From positions 12,763,001 through 12,827,000 of the forward strand of contig OU015541.1 in assembly GCA_907165065.1 (NCBI GenBank): a DNA stretch of 64,000 bases, in the 5' to 3' direction. The DNA is from Caprimulgus europaeus. Lineage: Eukaryota > Chordata > Aves > Caprimulgiformes > Caprimulgidae. The notes below the pieces were generated by a model. It made no database searches. It saw only the letters and a program-made list of their open reading frames with translations, and had not been told where the DNA came from. How positions within the stretch are numbered: the first letter of the stretch is position 1; every line of letters begins with the position of its first letter. This document shows, piece after piece, positions 50,632 through 62,749 of the stretch. The position numbers and the translations under genes were made by a program.

Positions 50632-51265
50632 TGTAGTGGTTTCACTGGGCTAGCACTGGGCTGGTAGCCAAACACAGCTGCTTGATCACTCTTCCCACCA
50701 CAGAATGGGGACAGAATTGGGAGAAAGGGTAAGGAGACTGGTAGGGTGAGATACGAACAATTTAATAACTGAAATAAAATAAAATAAAATAAATAATAAT
50801 ATTAAAATAATAATAATAGTAATTAAATATGCAAATGAGTGACACCCAGTGCCATTGCTCACCACCTACCGACCAAGCCCAGCCCGTTCCCAGAGAACGA
50901 TCCCAGAGCAGCGACAATCCCGACCCGAAACCGCAATCCCGGGAGAGCGAGAGCCTGAGCGAGAGCCAGAGAGAGCCAGAGAGGAAGAGCCCCTCATGGA
51001 TCTCCTGCCCATGGGGGACAGGAAATGGAACAGCCCCTTGGCAGAGCCCAATGCCCATGGAGCTGATTCAGTTCAATATTCCTCGCCCCGAGATCTTGCA
51101 CTTGTAGACTGGCAAAACACGAAGTCCTTCAGCTTTCAGTGACAAATAAAAACATTGGGATGTTCTGAGCGTTTCCCTCCTAACAAATCCCAGCTGAACC
51201 CAAACCCCAGCGCTGTTCTGGCTACTCAAAAGAAACCAGCTCCAGCCCAGCTAAAAACCAGGACA
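50632..51265 (-). mobile_element. Solo LTR of an avian endogenous retrovirus
   Basis: The ends are TGTAGTGG on the plus side and CCAGGACA at the far end, so the minus strand begins TGTCCTGG and finishes CCACTACA. This is the layout of a common avian retroviral LTR type (ERVL/ERVK-like; the exact family is not assigned). On the minus strand the order is U3 with GCTGGGCTGGAGC, a GGCTCT-rich stretch, CACTCATTTGCATATTT, a TTATTTTATTTTA-rich tract, then CAGTTATTAAATTG and a U5-like end. No gag, pol or env sequence adjoins it, so it is a solo LTR, probably left by recombination. It is a fossil and younger than the CR1 and MIR relics by its appearance. No clear flanking target-site duplication was seen. 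Confidence 0.8.
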
Positions 51266-53980
51266 ATGCCAAACAGCACTGAGTGTTAGAAAATATCTGT
51301 CCAGTCTACTAATTAAAAACTCTCACAAGTAACCTGAGTGGGTGTGTAAGCACATTGGTTGGCTAAAGAACGTGGGTTTAGTTGCCTGTAGTCAGTTGAG
51401 GCATTTATGAGTGGAACATGGAAGCAAAAGATTATTTGGCCTAGGTCAGAAGACAGCACAAGCGGCTTCTGACCCATTCAGCACTCCCAACAGAGAATAG
51501 AGGAATAATCTGCTCTGTGAATTTGGCCTCCTGTGCTGTTCCCCAGTTGTCCACAGGCAGATGGTGATTTTGTTGTATTTATTCACTATCGAAATTATTT
51601 GCTGGATAACCTCAGTAAGCAATTCTCGCTCGATAGATTGCTGGTGAGCAGTTTGCTTAGGATGTTCTGTGCTTGCTCTGGTTCAATAAGATGCAAAGAT
51701 CACCTGGAATCACTGTGGCCTCTGCTGGGCTGAGCAGAAGCTTTACAAACAGGTTTCCAATGAAAAAGGCTGTGATTTCAGTTTCAACACTCCCTTTCTG
51801 CAAATATTTCTGTAAACTGAGCTTTTTCCCTACCAGTCATCCCAGTGGCCAGAGCTAGTCCAGGTACACACAACAGCACCCCAGCTCCCACCCCAGGTCC
51901 CTGCAGGTCTCTCTTTTCACTTCCCTACCCAGACCAGAGGCTTTTGGCTCTTCCTTCACACGACAGCTCTCAACAGTCAATGTGGAGAAAATTTTAAGCC
52001 TCCTATGACTGCCTACACAGTCTTTTAACATATTTTGTCATCCATTAAAATAAAAGCTTTTCAGAGAAAAGTTGCATTGGCAACAATAAGCTGAGGATGC
52101 AGACAAGCCTGCTTCTCCCCATAGCCTGGGTCCTTCAGACTCTCCTCAACCTCTCTGATGACCCATCTCTCCACAGCTCTCCTGGTCCCCAACCTCCTCC
52201 TCCTGCTGGGAGATGCTTTTAGATGCTGAGTGTTGCTTTGTCCCCCAGGTTCCCCACTTCAGAAAAACCACACTGGCTTCTTACCACAGCAGTGTTAAAA
52301 GACAGAGGCAGGTCCTTGAATCAGGAATGTTATCCATTCTCTGTCAAGCAGATGGATGAATAGATAATATCTGAGAAGCTGTTTACCTTCGTGCTTGGAT
52401 TCCACTGCATCTGAGCATCAGTGAGGTACTATAAACACTCTATTACTCCAAGATTATCTAAATCAATAAAGTCATAGGGAAATTTCCATCACAGCTCATG
52501 TAAGAACTGCATCTGTCTAACCAGGCAGCCTAAAATGTCCTTAAAATTATTATATTTCTAATTATTACATTTCTATTTTGAGGATTATCGACCTAACCTA
52601 GAAGGGTCCACTGATCAGAAGGATTCTTTAAAAATGTGCAGATCTATTTATAAAAAGTATTTTGCAGTTTAATTTCATACCAGATAAGTAGCCCAGTGCC
52701 TGCCAGTGAATTGTGACCCAAGCCCACTTTTCCAGGTATGGATTTCCACCAGGCAGAAATAAACCACAAAATTACTTTTCTTATTTTATGGGCCATGAGA
52801 AAAATCACTGATCTCAGGACTTCAACGCTGGCCAGCAAAGCAAATGACCATTCAAAGGGGAGTTACAGAAGCATAAGGAATTGCCAATAAATAACACATC
52901 GATAACAAAACCACAGGGTGAGCTACTGAGTGCATCAGAGGAGAAAACAATATTCTTAGCACTGAGATTCTAAACAATCTTGGCAGCATCTCCCAAGAGG
53001 ACAAAACAATATATTTCAGTGACTCTGAAAAGGGCATTGGGATTTTTTAATGAACAGCCTGGAAATCATCACCTATACACAAAATGCAGAAACTTAAGAT
53101 AAAGCCAAGAGCTGAGGCTCATGAGATGCTTTTTGAGTGTTAAAGTAATGGAGAGATATGCTGAGCTGGCAGTTTCCAGTGTAGAGCAGGGCAAGAACTG
53201 AACTACTTGAATCAGTGAAAATTCAGGGCTTTGCAGCTCAGCATTGGGTAGGTGTGGATGTTAAGAGTGGGAAAGACCAAGTTAATCCTCTTGGAAAGCT
53301 GGGTTTGGATCTGCAAAGGCCTGGAGATCTGTGGAGACCCACCAGCATGTTCTCATGACCCAGCAGTGAAATTACTTTTTGAAAATAACTTTATTGTTGA
53401 ACAAAGGCTTCTTTTGTTTAACCGTATCCTACTCCCATGCTTTTGCCTGCAGCAGTGAGGTGCAGAGGGAGCTGGCAGGTACTTGTGGGAGGAGGACTTA
53501 AGAGTTGAAATCTTCTCTCATTTGGATGCTACAGGTGAGTGTACCAAGGCAGGAATTCACACCACCCAGTCTGAGATGACTAACTAGACTAATTTTACTC
53601 ACTCTCTAATTAAAAGAGAAACTCAGCCTGCTCTGAAGCAGCATTTCAAAGAGGAACCTAATTTAGCTGCTCTAAGTCACACTCTGGAGGAGCTCTCCCT
53701 GCTCCCCATTGATTATAGAGGGAAGCAGAGGAGATGAGGTAGCTAATTTAATTGATTAAATTAGGTGTCTGAAGTTGTGTGGGACAAATGCCCTGCAAAG
53801 TGCCCTAGAACAGAGAGATTAGCACAATTTCCAGGGCTGTGTAAAAGACACTGAACTGTATCCAACACAACTTCCACAATCTTTACAACTGCTACTATTT
53901 TTTGGTAGCTGGTGTTGCTAACAATTCACTGCATGAAATATTGTTCAAGTGGTGTAGAATGGCTTAGCACTGAGGCAAAA
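51266..53980. other. Non-coding stretch, nothing recognised
   Basis: Short frames only. No named repeat, exon or RNA gene was recognised. Confidence 0.5.
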
Positions 53981-54020
53981 TAAAATGTCACAATTAACAC
54001 TGAAATGTCACAATTAACAC
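53981..54020 (+). repeat. 20-bp tandem duplication
   Basis: Two adjacent copies of TGAAATGTCACAATTAACAC differ at one base (the first begins TAAAATG), and the start of a third (TGAAAT) follows. Confidence 0.9.
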
Positions 54021-54342
54021 TGAAATCCTGGGTACAGGATTGTTTTCCTAGTGGTATTAAAATTCAAAATCAAGCATGGGGTGACAGAGCAACACAACGG
54101 GTGTGCTGAAAGGAGAACTTCTTGTTGTAAATGCAGGTGTTTGAAATGGAAAATGTGGACTTTAGAAAAAAGTTTACAACAATTTTGGAGATTGATTCCT
54201 CTTTATAAAGTAAAAGACCTTGTGAAACAAAGAGTAAATAAACACAATTCAAAATAAAAAGAATAAACTTAATGATTAGGTTTTCAGATTCTACTGCAGC
54301 CTGACAACTGATCTGACAAGCTAACACAGGGTCTGGAAAATA

Positions 54343-54372
54343 TATTTATTTATTTATTTATTTATTTATTTT
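54343..54372 (+). repeat. (TTTA)n microsatellite
   Basis: About seven TTTA units, uninterrupted. Confidence 0.9.
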
Positions 54373-55389
54373 CCTATAAAAGAAAGGGAAAATCTCGTTT
54401 TGAAATCACTGAAAAGTTTCCTATTGACTTCAGTGGTGCTTGTTCATGAACATTCTTTGGGTGAGAAGTTTTTGTTGTAGCTTCTTGATCATGAAGTTTA
54501 TCAGTCCTTTAGAAGATGTATAAAGGAAATATATTTTCTTCCATGAGTAGATGCCATGCAGCAGGTTCACCCTTCTACAGCACTTTGGTGTAACTACTGC
54601 TTGGAAAAAGGGTCTATCCCAGGTTCAGGGGGATGTGATCCCACAGAGGAAAATGCTGAGTTCTTATGTATTTAGGAACTTGCACCCACCTGCATTAGCA
54701 GAGACTCTCGATACCCAATGTTTTAGCATTTGGGCAGATTGAGTTCCCTTGGCACTGCAGAGACATGATGCCCTGGAAAAAACTCTCCCAAGACAGCCTT
54801 GTATTAACAGCTCTTCTCTCCTTGTTTCATCCCTGTAGAGCAGTATCTTACAGAAACTGCCTTTACAAAACCTCTCAGCTGACTTACATGCCACCATGTT
54901 GTCCCTCTTCACTGGAGCAAAACCAGTTTTCTCCCATCTCCTGGTCCTCCAAGTCCTCTTACTGGAAATGAAGTTTCAATGTCTAAGGCACCGGAGCAGT
55001 TGCTGCTGCTTATGGAAGATGGAAGCACTAAACTGTTAAATTAACAGCTGCAAACAGCTCATGGAATTGGGATAAAAGCAAATGAACGTGACTCTAAATC
55101 ATTCTTTCTGAGTAAAACAGGCCCCCAGCGCAGCCCTGGGCAGAACCAGTGGTGCTCAGGGCACAGAGCACTCAGCCTGGCAAGCACCTGGCTGGGGGGA
55201 TAATTCCACACACCAACACAACCTCTGCCTCTGAGACCAATCAGTTCAGAGGAAAACACTTTTAGGGAGAAAAATAATCTTGCAACTGATGGAGAAACCT
55301 TAAAAAAACATTGTGAAACTGAGATTTTTTTAAGTCCCACATTGCTGCTCAGCTGGGGGTATTTTTTTCTGGACTGTTTCACCCATCTC
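54373..55389. other. Non-coding stretch, nothing recognised
   Basis: Short frames up to 107 residues (minus strand, 55059-55382), none recognisable. Confidence 0.5.
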
Positions 55390-55625
55390 TACATGATGAT
55401 ATAAAAGTCAGCGGTTCATTGAACTTTCTAATAGCCAGGACATATTTCCTTCGCAACCCCAGTGCTCGCTCTCGCTATGAGCTTTCTCCTAAGCAGCATG
55501 ACACAACATATTGTAAAGGGAAAATGATAATTAGAAGGAACATTCGAACAGAGGAACTTGTCTGGAAAAATGCTTTAGTTAAATGAAGCGATAAAGATTG
55601 TTTTTAACTTAATCTGTTAAGCACA
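55390..55625. promoter_or_regulatory. Candidate conserved non-coding element
   Basis: A unique block with CTTCGCAACCCC, GCTCGCTCTCGC, GGGAAAATGATAATTAGAAG (TAATTA at 55528-55533), CATTCGAACAG and GAAGCGATAAAGATTG. It combines retained CpGs with AT-rich homeodomain-like words and no low complexity. It ends at a short CA-rich run (55622-55650). Enhancer function is inferred. Confidence 0.28.
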
Positions 55626-55734
55626 CACACTCGCACGCACACACGCAGATCTATCCCAATACAGGGATGTCTGTTCAGGGCAGACTTGCTGTCTGTAAAT
55701 GGAGGACAAAGCTAGAAGAGGAGATGTGAATTCT

Positions 55735-55860
55735 AGTTTTGATTTTATGGAGGTTAAATGGAGGTGCAGAGAGATTAAAAGCACATCAAGTACCTAAGCT
55801 CAGGAGTGAAGTGGTGCAGGAGACACTCGCGTGACCCAGCTCTGCCACACACTGTAGCTG
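55735..55860 (+). mobile_element. MIR: Probable MIR-like SINE relic
   Basis: TGGAGGTGCAGAGAGATTAA at 55759 corresponds to MIR 'TGAGGCACAGAGAGGTTAA'. The region through CACATCAAGTACCTAAGCTC sits where 'TGACTTGCCCAAGGTCACAC' lies, and GACCCAGCTCTGCC at 55833 matches the 'GAACCCAGGTCTG' end. Spacing is right and divergence is high. Confidence 0.4.
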
Positions 55861-57536
55861 CTCCTGCCACCAGCTCAGGAATCTCTGCACGTGTCACAGG
55901 TGCTCACACAGCCACATCCCACAGGGAAATCTGCACCACCACCAGGAACCAAATCCAGTTTCAATGCCAGAATCTTGCCTTCCTCACAAAACCATCCTCA
56001 GAGGCTGCTGTTAAAAACCAATGGTATTTTTGGACAAATATGTATTAGGAGTGGGTGATAAAGACATATCTGATATGAATTACAAATATTGGAGAGAGAA
56101 ATAAATAGAAAATGTTGCCCTAAGAGAAAGGGAGAAAGGGGAAAAAAAAAAAAAATCTATTGCCTTTACAGTCAATTTCTGCTTGAGTGTTTGGCTAGTG
56201 GGGGGATGGCAGGAGGTAGTGGTAATCAGAAACATTCAATTGTTTAAGTAAAAAATATGCCTAACTATTGTTATTTTTTCTACAACACAATGTGAAAAAA
56301 TTCCTATCTTAAATTCGTATTTATATGTACATCTACCTTCAACATAATGCCAGAGCCTCAATGATCCTTAGGTCCAACCATAGCAGCCTCTACATAGCAA
56401 AAATATGAATTTGCTGTTTGCTAAGCATGAAAAGTCACCTCAAACACCTCAGAGTTTGTCCTTCTGCCATCTCCACCAGATTCTGTGTTTCTTCTGAGAT
56501 GACAGCTGAGCAGGGTTTGCTCAGGAGAAGCCCTTGCTTTCTGCTGCCCTCTTTCAAACCATGGCAGAATCATAGGGCCACGTTGCTCCCCAAGAATCAA
56601 ATCCCAGCACTTGGACAAGTTTCTGGGAAGAAAGACTAAAACTGCTCAGTGCTGAAAATCATCTCTTTCAAGAGCTGGTGTTAACTGATCATCAGTTGGA
56701 TTTTTCTAACCAGATCACTGCAACACCGACATCTCCTCCACTCAAAAATGTTTTGCTTCTGCTTACAAGAGGCAACTGTACTTTTTTTGAGACCAGATTA
56801 ATTAGGATTTGGAGGAGGTGAGCATGAAATCCCATTTTTTTGAAGAATAAAGACCGGTTTTCCTTTGGGAAAGGTTCACTCCTCCAGCAATGGTGGATGT
56901 CTCAAAGCTACAGGCATACAAGGCTTTCAGAAGCAGTCCCAAGTAAAAGGAGGCAGCACAGTGCAGGCAGAGGAGCCAAAGTTTAACAGATGTGGTTTGT
57001 CAGGTAAATCTCCATCTCATAAGTGTTCTGAAATGATCCAGATGGCTCTCTGTGTAGAGATTTAGGAATGAGAGAATGAACTGCCAAGCAGTGAATGATC
57101 ACAACGGAGAGAAGAAAGCAAGCAGTGCTGCGACTGCAGCGGGACGAGGTGGGAGCGGCGGTTTCCTACAGCTCGTAGCTCTGCCTGAGCCTGCAAGTGT
57201 GGAGCAGAATGAGATCAATACAGCAACATCTGTATTCTTCACAACAGACACTTTTTTTTCCCTCTTTTCTGTATTAATGTAAGATTTATTTTCTGGTAAC
57301 CTTCTACTTTTCTCTTTCAGCCCTTGGTTTCCTTTTGTCTTCAAACACAAAGAGAAAAGGATGTGAAAGCAGCGTTGGGTTTCAGCTCTTTGCTGGGAGG
57401 CACAGGGCAGTGCAGCACAGCTCATTTGTGCTCAGGCTCCTTTCAATAGCGCTGCAAAATCAGGCTGGGACAGGACAGCTGTGGCTCAGTGTTACAACCA
57501 TTCTCTCTCATACTGTTATTCAGAAAAATCTTTCAA
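55861..57536. other. Non-coding stretch, nothing recognised
   Basis: A poly-A run lies at 56142-56155. A short CpG-containing patch at 57118-57180 (GCGACTGCAGCGGGACGAGG) stands out but is too small to be a CpG island. No exon was recognised. Confidence 0.5.
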
Positions 57537-57572
57537 AGTAACAGTACAATTGCCAGCAGTAACAGTACAATT
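57537..57572 (+). repeat. 21-bp period duplication
   Basis: The 15-base word AGTAACAGTACAATT occurs at 57537-57551 and again at 57558-57572, separated by GCCAGC. Confidence 0.9.
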
Positions 57573-60494
57573 CTTACCCAGTGAATAAGAATGGGTGACT
57601 GTTTCACCTAGTGACTTCTCTCAGAAAATGATCAAATAAGAAAATTGATAGGAAAATACAAAGACCTGGCACCCAGAAAAATAATTTAACAAATCCCTAG
57701 TGTAATAAAAAATAAGTCTAAAGAAGAGCCACAAAACTCTTATTAAATTCAGAACCTTTCTTTGTGATTAATTATTACAATGTTGGATATTTTAATGGTC
57801 CTCTTTGAATCTAGCTAAAAATTGTGTACTTCTATACAGGAGATGAAATGATTCTGGCTGTCCTGGCCAAGTCTCACCCTCTGCATTCTTCTGTCCATTG
57901 CTCAGATAGATTGGCTTGTCCAAGAACGTGATAGAGGCTATATATTGTTCACTTATCTACAAATCTGCTCTTCACATCTGCATAAATCTCAATTCATTCC
58001 ACCTTGGAAAAGAAACAAATTCCTTGTGGCCAGATAAGAGGAGAATCCAACAATGTGATGATGGATGCTGATTAATTAACCAGTCCTTCTGGACGGGAGT
58101 ACTAGAGGCGATCCTGCATTATGAGGAAGAGAGTCATGGGAGGTAATATCCTCCAGCAGAATCTCTCTAGCAGACTATCAGCACAAATGATACATTTCTC
58201 CTTGTTGGATTTTATGTTTCCAGTAAATTTTGTGCAGGTGGAAAGTGCCACCTTCATAGCCCTGGAGATCCAGACACTGTTGCAGAGGTTATTTCTTTTC
58301 CTGACACCACCTATAAACAAGTAAGTTTCTTTTTTCTTTTTCTTTTTTTTTTGTTTTCCTATTCTTTTATGAGTTCTCCCATCACAATGGTGTCCAAACT
58401 CCCTCTTTATGCAGGCAAAACACGAACATACTGCCACTGTTCCATGACAAACTCCCAGTCCTGTTAGTCATGCCATAATTTCACAGTTGTGCTCCCACTG
58501 TAACCACTTCCTTGGGTTTCATTGTCATGGAATATTAATATCAGATTTAGAAAAAGAAATACCTCCCTACAAATGGAGTATTGGGGTGATGTAGGTTGGT
58601 TGGCTTTGGTATTGATACAAACTTCCTTGTCTTTCCAGTGTTCCTAAGGAGAAAGGATAACTTGGTCATTCAGTCTGGATGAGCCACTCAGATCCCTCAT
58701 AACCTCTCTGTGGAGCTCCTTGCTACAAGACACTATTGCAGCACATGAAAATTGTTGTTTTGCAATGTTTTAGTGTGAAACGAGTCAAATTTGTTCTTTT
58801 CTTTACAGTATTTACTCGCATCATGCTTGAACTTAAAAATCAAAATGTTGGTTTACATCCATATGAATCTTTTGATGGGGTAAATAATAAAAATTGGCTC
58901 TTGAGATTTTTTTCACTTCTGGACTTGTAAATGGGCTTTTGGCATCCTGATGGTTTCATGTGGCAAGAAAACATCCATGAACACAGCAAAACTGCCAGCA
59001 GCAGAGGGTTAAAGCTCTGGTACCTGACTGTGCTTTTGCATTGCAAGTCCCTGCAAGACATTTCAGAACTGTGTAGCAGCCAGTTTTTCTTCTTTGTTTT
59101 TCTCTAATAGAACTTTTTGGCCACTGCTATCAGCATCATTTTTGGGAGCTCAGAAGACTCAATAAATTCACTTTTTTTCTAGAAGAATCTGCTGCAGGAG
59201 ATGCTGTCACAGCACCTGCTGCCAACCCTGCACAGCCCTCAATTTTAGGGACAGTATATCAGCCAGGCTGAGTAAAACACAGTTCTGAAAATACATCTAG
59301 CAGCGTGGATACCAGGTTGCCTCTGAAGGCTGAGAAAGCCATTTTCTGCATCAATGACAAAAAGACAGGGTACAGAATGGTCGTTGACTTTAATAGGAGC
59401 AGGACAGGCTGTAGCTTAAAAGGAATCTGCTCCAGATGACCAGTCTGAGCTTGTGATTTATTATTACTCTTGCCACATCAGTGATGTAGTAGATACTACT
59501 TTTGGGTGAAAGCCTGTATGGGCTGTCAGAGACTTGTGGCTTGTGTGCCTTCTCTCCTGTAGTAGGAGTAAACACTCTGACACCTTCTGCCCAGGAATAT
59601 TTACTGCTACAGCCATGGAGAACTAGCAAATTAAATTTTCCAACCAAGGCAAGCTTCCTCCTGTCTCATTAGAGCATTACAGATTTACCCAATGACAGTT
59701 AAGGAACTTCAGGCCCTCAACATTTATCGTTAGGTTTGATTTCTGGGTGAAAAGTTAAAAATAAAATTCAAGTTCAATAACTTGCAAAACATGTGTCACC
59801 TATAAATATCCAACACATATGGCTAAGTGCTAGAGCTCTCTCATTTACATTTGTCTGCAGGTGGCAAACTAAACCCAGGAAATAAATATCCTGGAACAGA
59901 AAAGTTAAATGTTAAAGAAAAAATAAAAGTTAAACACGCACTTTCACGTCAGAGAACTTTGACTTTACTACCATCATCTCCATCACAGCACCACACAGAA
60001 AGTCTAAAGGACTTCAGCCCATGAAGATCCTTTGTTGATTCAGTTGACTCTAAAATACCACCCTCCTCTTCCAGATCCCTTTCCCCCTAGTTTTACCTCC
60101 ATGATGCCAGTGTAAGTGATTGCATCATTGATTTTATTTCTGTCAGGGAGTCCTGGCTGCTCCTTCTCCTTCCAACTCCTTGAAAGTCAGGAATGGCAGA
60201 CAAAAAACCAATGTGCATTAAATCAGGATGTGCTTTCCTGAAGACATCACTCATCTTTAAATTCAAGAGATGGTGACTAATCTCTTCCATTCTTTCCTTT
60301 TATTAGAGAAATAACTGTCTATCCTGGACAGACAATTTGTAGAAGCATAATACAGAAAACAGTAAGTAGGTATGTGAATAAATAGGATGAGTCAACATTG
60401 CTTTTGTTAAGTTAAATTGTGATCAGAAATCTCCTGAGTTCTTTGAGGGTGTTTATGAGCTTGTAAATAAAAAGGATTGGTTAAAATAGCATAG
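57573..60494. other. Non-coding stretch, nothing firm recognised
   Basis: This contains one splice-flanked open interval at 58224-58320 that is discussed as a weak exon candidate, and a pyrimidine-rich low-complexity run at 58326-58358. TGACTTTAATAGGAGCAGGA near 59386 recalls a word found in old reptilian repeats but does not extend. Otherwise the frames are short. Confidence 0.45.
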
Positions 60495-61380
60495 CTGGAT
60501 TTCCAAAAGACTTTCATTAAATTTCCTCACTAGGAGTCTTAAAGAAGTGAGACCACCATGGGATAAAACCAGTGCTCATTTGGTGGATTAATGACTGCCT
60601 GTAAAATAAGAAACAAAAGGTAAAGATAGCTTTTACTGGTTTCCAGCAAGGTCTTGAAAGGATGTCTGCTAGAACTTGTTCTGTTCAACAATTCTACATA
60701 ATCTCAGATGGAGATGAACACTGAGATTGCAAATTGCTGAGGGTAGAAAATTATTTGTAATAACCAAACTTGAAGTTTATTTCAAAGATGTGTAAAAGGC
60801 TCCCACAACACATCCAAATGGTAAAAGAAATTCAGTGAGAGGGAATTTATGACTGGATAGATTATAGGACTCTGGACTAGGTTAAATGGACAGGGATTAT
60901 TCAACTGGTGTGGATGAAGAAGAGTAAAAGATGAGATAAACATATAAAATCACTAACTGTGCAGACAAAATGAACATGGAGTGATTATTCACAGTTTCTT
61001 AAAATCTGAAAATAGGGAAATATCTAATGAAAAGTGTTAGCAACAAGGTTAAAATAGATAATTATAATTTTTTTTAGCAGAAAATTAAGAATTACTTTGA
61101 GGAGCTCACTGTCACAAGATATTTCAGCAGCTGAAATCATAACCAGTTTGAAAAAGAGAGTCATTGAGATAAGTAATTGTTTTTGCAGACGGATATTACA
61201 TATATTACATATCATCAGGCCTGGAAAGCATTGAACTCCAGAAGCTGGGAAAAACATCAATTTAAAATAACTTTTTTTTCTTGTAGATGTCATCTGAGCT
61301 AACCCACCACCAGCTACTGTCAGGAGCAAGACAGGGAGTTACATGGGTCTTGGACCCAGCATGGTACAGCAGTTTCCATT
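60495..61380 (+). mobile_element. CR1: Ancient CR1 LINE with reverse-transcriptase remnant
   Basis: About 890 bases track the 3' half of a turtle-type CR1. CTGGATTTCCAAAAGACTTTC at 60495 matches the RT box that encodes 'DFQKAFD'. It is followed by GGAGTCTTAAAGAAGTGAG, CACCATGGGATAAAACCAG, TGGTGGATTAATGACTG and AAGAAACAAAAGGTAAAG, the region encoding 'HGIRGKVLSWISNWL..RKQRV'. Then come TGTTCTGTTCAACAATTCTA ('PVLFNIF') near 60678 and TGCAAATTGCTGAG where 'FADD' would lie. Further on are ATAAAATCACTAACTGTG at 60944 and, at the 3' end, TGTCAGGAGCAAGACAGG with TGGACCCAGCATGG at 61351-61364. Several segments are missing and no open frame survives; it is long dead. Confidence 0.8.
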
Positions 61381-62749
61381 TCCACATGAGTAATTCCACA
61401 GCAGAGCCAGCACCTGGATCTGCCTGGAGCAGAGCTGGGCCACTGCTAGTTCTGGACAGGGGCAGGAGACCTACAACAATTCTGGATTTTCAAGCCATTT
61501 ATTCCTCATATTGCATTTGTTACACCTTCATTACACCTTCACTGTACCCTGCTTTATACCAGAACTGCATGACCTATTTGCAATGATACAACATAACACC
61601 ATAAAAAATGGTCTAGTTTAATAAAAGATTGCCTATCTATCTATAAAATCAACTTTCCCTCACCTTAATGGAGCTGTTGGTGCAAACTAGCTGGTTGTTC
61701 TCAGCTGAAAGGACAAGACTGTGGTAGAGTTGAGTTTAGAGTGGGGTTGGTTATCGATAGAGTCATGGGGGCTACAAAGCAAGATGAAAAAGAGAGACGG
61801 TGCACTGTGACTGTGAGCCTCAAATCTGCCCCCTCTCACTTCCAGCTCTTCCTTTGCTGATACTGTAAGAGGATTAGCAGGGGTTATTTTGGAAGGTGTC
61901 TGGCTGTGAAGCAGATCTAGAAAACATCCTCCTCTTGCCCCTGTTCAAAGACTGCTGAAGTCAAAGGGTCTCTTTTCTGTGGCATTTTGTGTTTAGGCTT
62001 CAGTTGCCAGAAAGTATTATCCATGGCAGATAACTGTCAGGGAAGCAGAGCTGCGCTGTCTTCCCCAGCCATTAATTTCAGATCCACATCAGCTGCCCAG
62101 GTACCAAAGACAAGAACTGTTTGCCACTCTCTGAGCCTGGGTTAGTTCTTGCACTCAACCTGCCCACAGACATGATAGCCCCCCTCCCCATCACCCCTCA
62201 GCACTGCTAACCTGATCAAACTCAACCCTTCCTTCAAAGCTTCTGTGTATTTCTGATATCTGCTGAAAACCACTCCCCTGGTAGATGTTACTTGTGTATT
62301 ATTAATGAACAAAGACACCACCTTTTTGTGTGCCAGCTCTCAGCTCCTGCCCATAAGAGGCTGCTTTTCAGTTATTTAGGAGTGCGTGAGTTGCTTTGTC
62401 ACACTGGTTGGGTAATGAAAGGGTATAGCCTGGAAACAGCCTGAGACCCCGTACTGGAGACATGTCACTATTTCTGATATCAAGAGAGCTTGTAAGTTGA
62501 GGGGTGGGGTTTTTTAATTATTATTTGTGCTATGACAATTGTATCTGAATGTTTACCTTCTAGCTTCATCCCATATTTAACAAGCTAAAAAGATGGAACC
62601 CCATTAACAGGGTTTCTAAGGGGAAAAAACTGTAAGAGAGTTTTGCTGCTATGTGAACCTTTCTGAATGCACAGATGTCTGCAGTTTGCCTGAGTGACTG
62701 TTTAAGTTTGTTTCTGTCCTATATTTTTTACAACTACTTAATATCGTGT
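61381..62749. other. Non-coding stretch, nothing recognised
   Basis: Short frames only. There is a small TTACACCTTCA repeat near 61518-61540. No named repeat was seen. Confidence 0.5.

Noticed and set aside
57118-57190. Small CpG-rich patch as a promoter
   Set aside because: Under 80 bases and flanked by ordinary AT-rich DNA, with no TATA or transcript-like structure.
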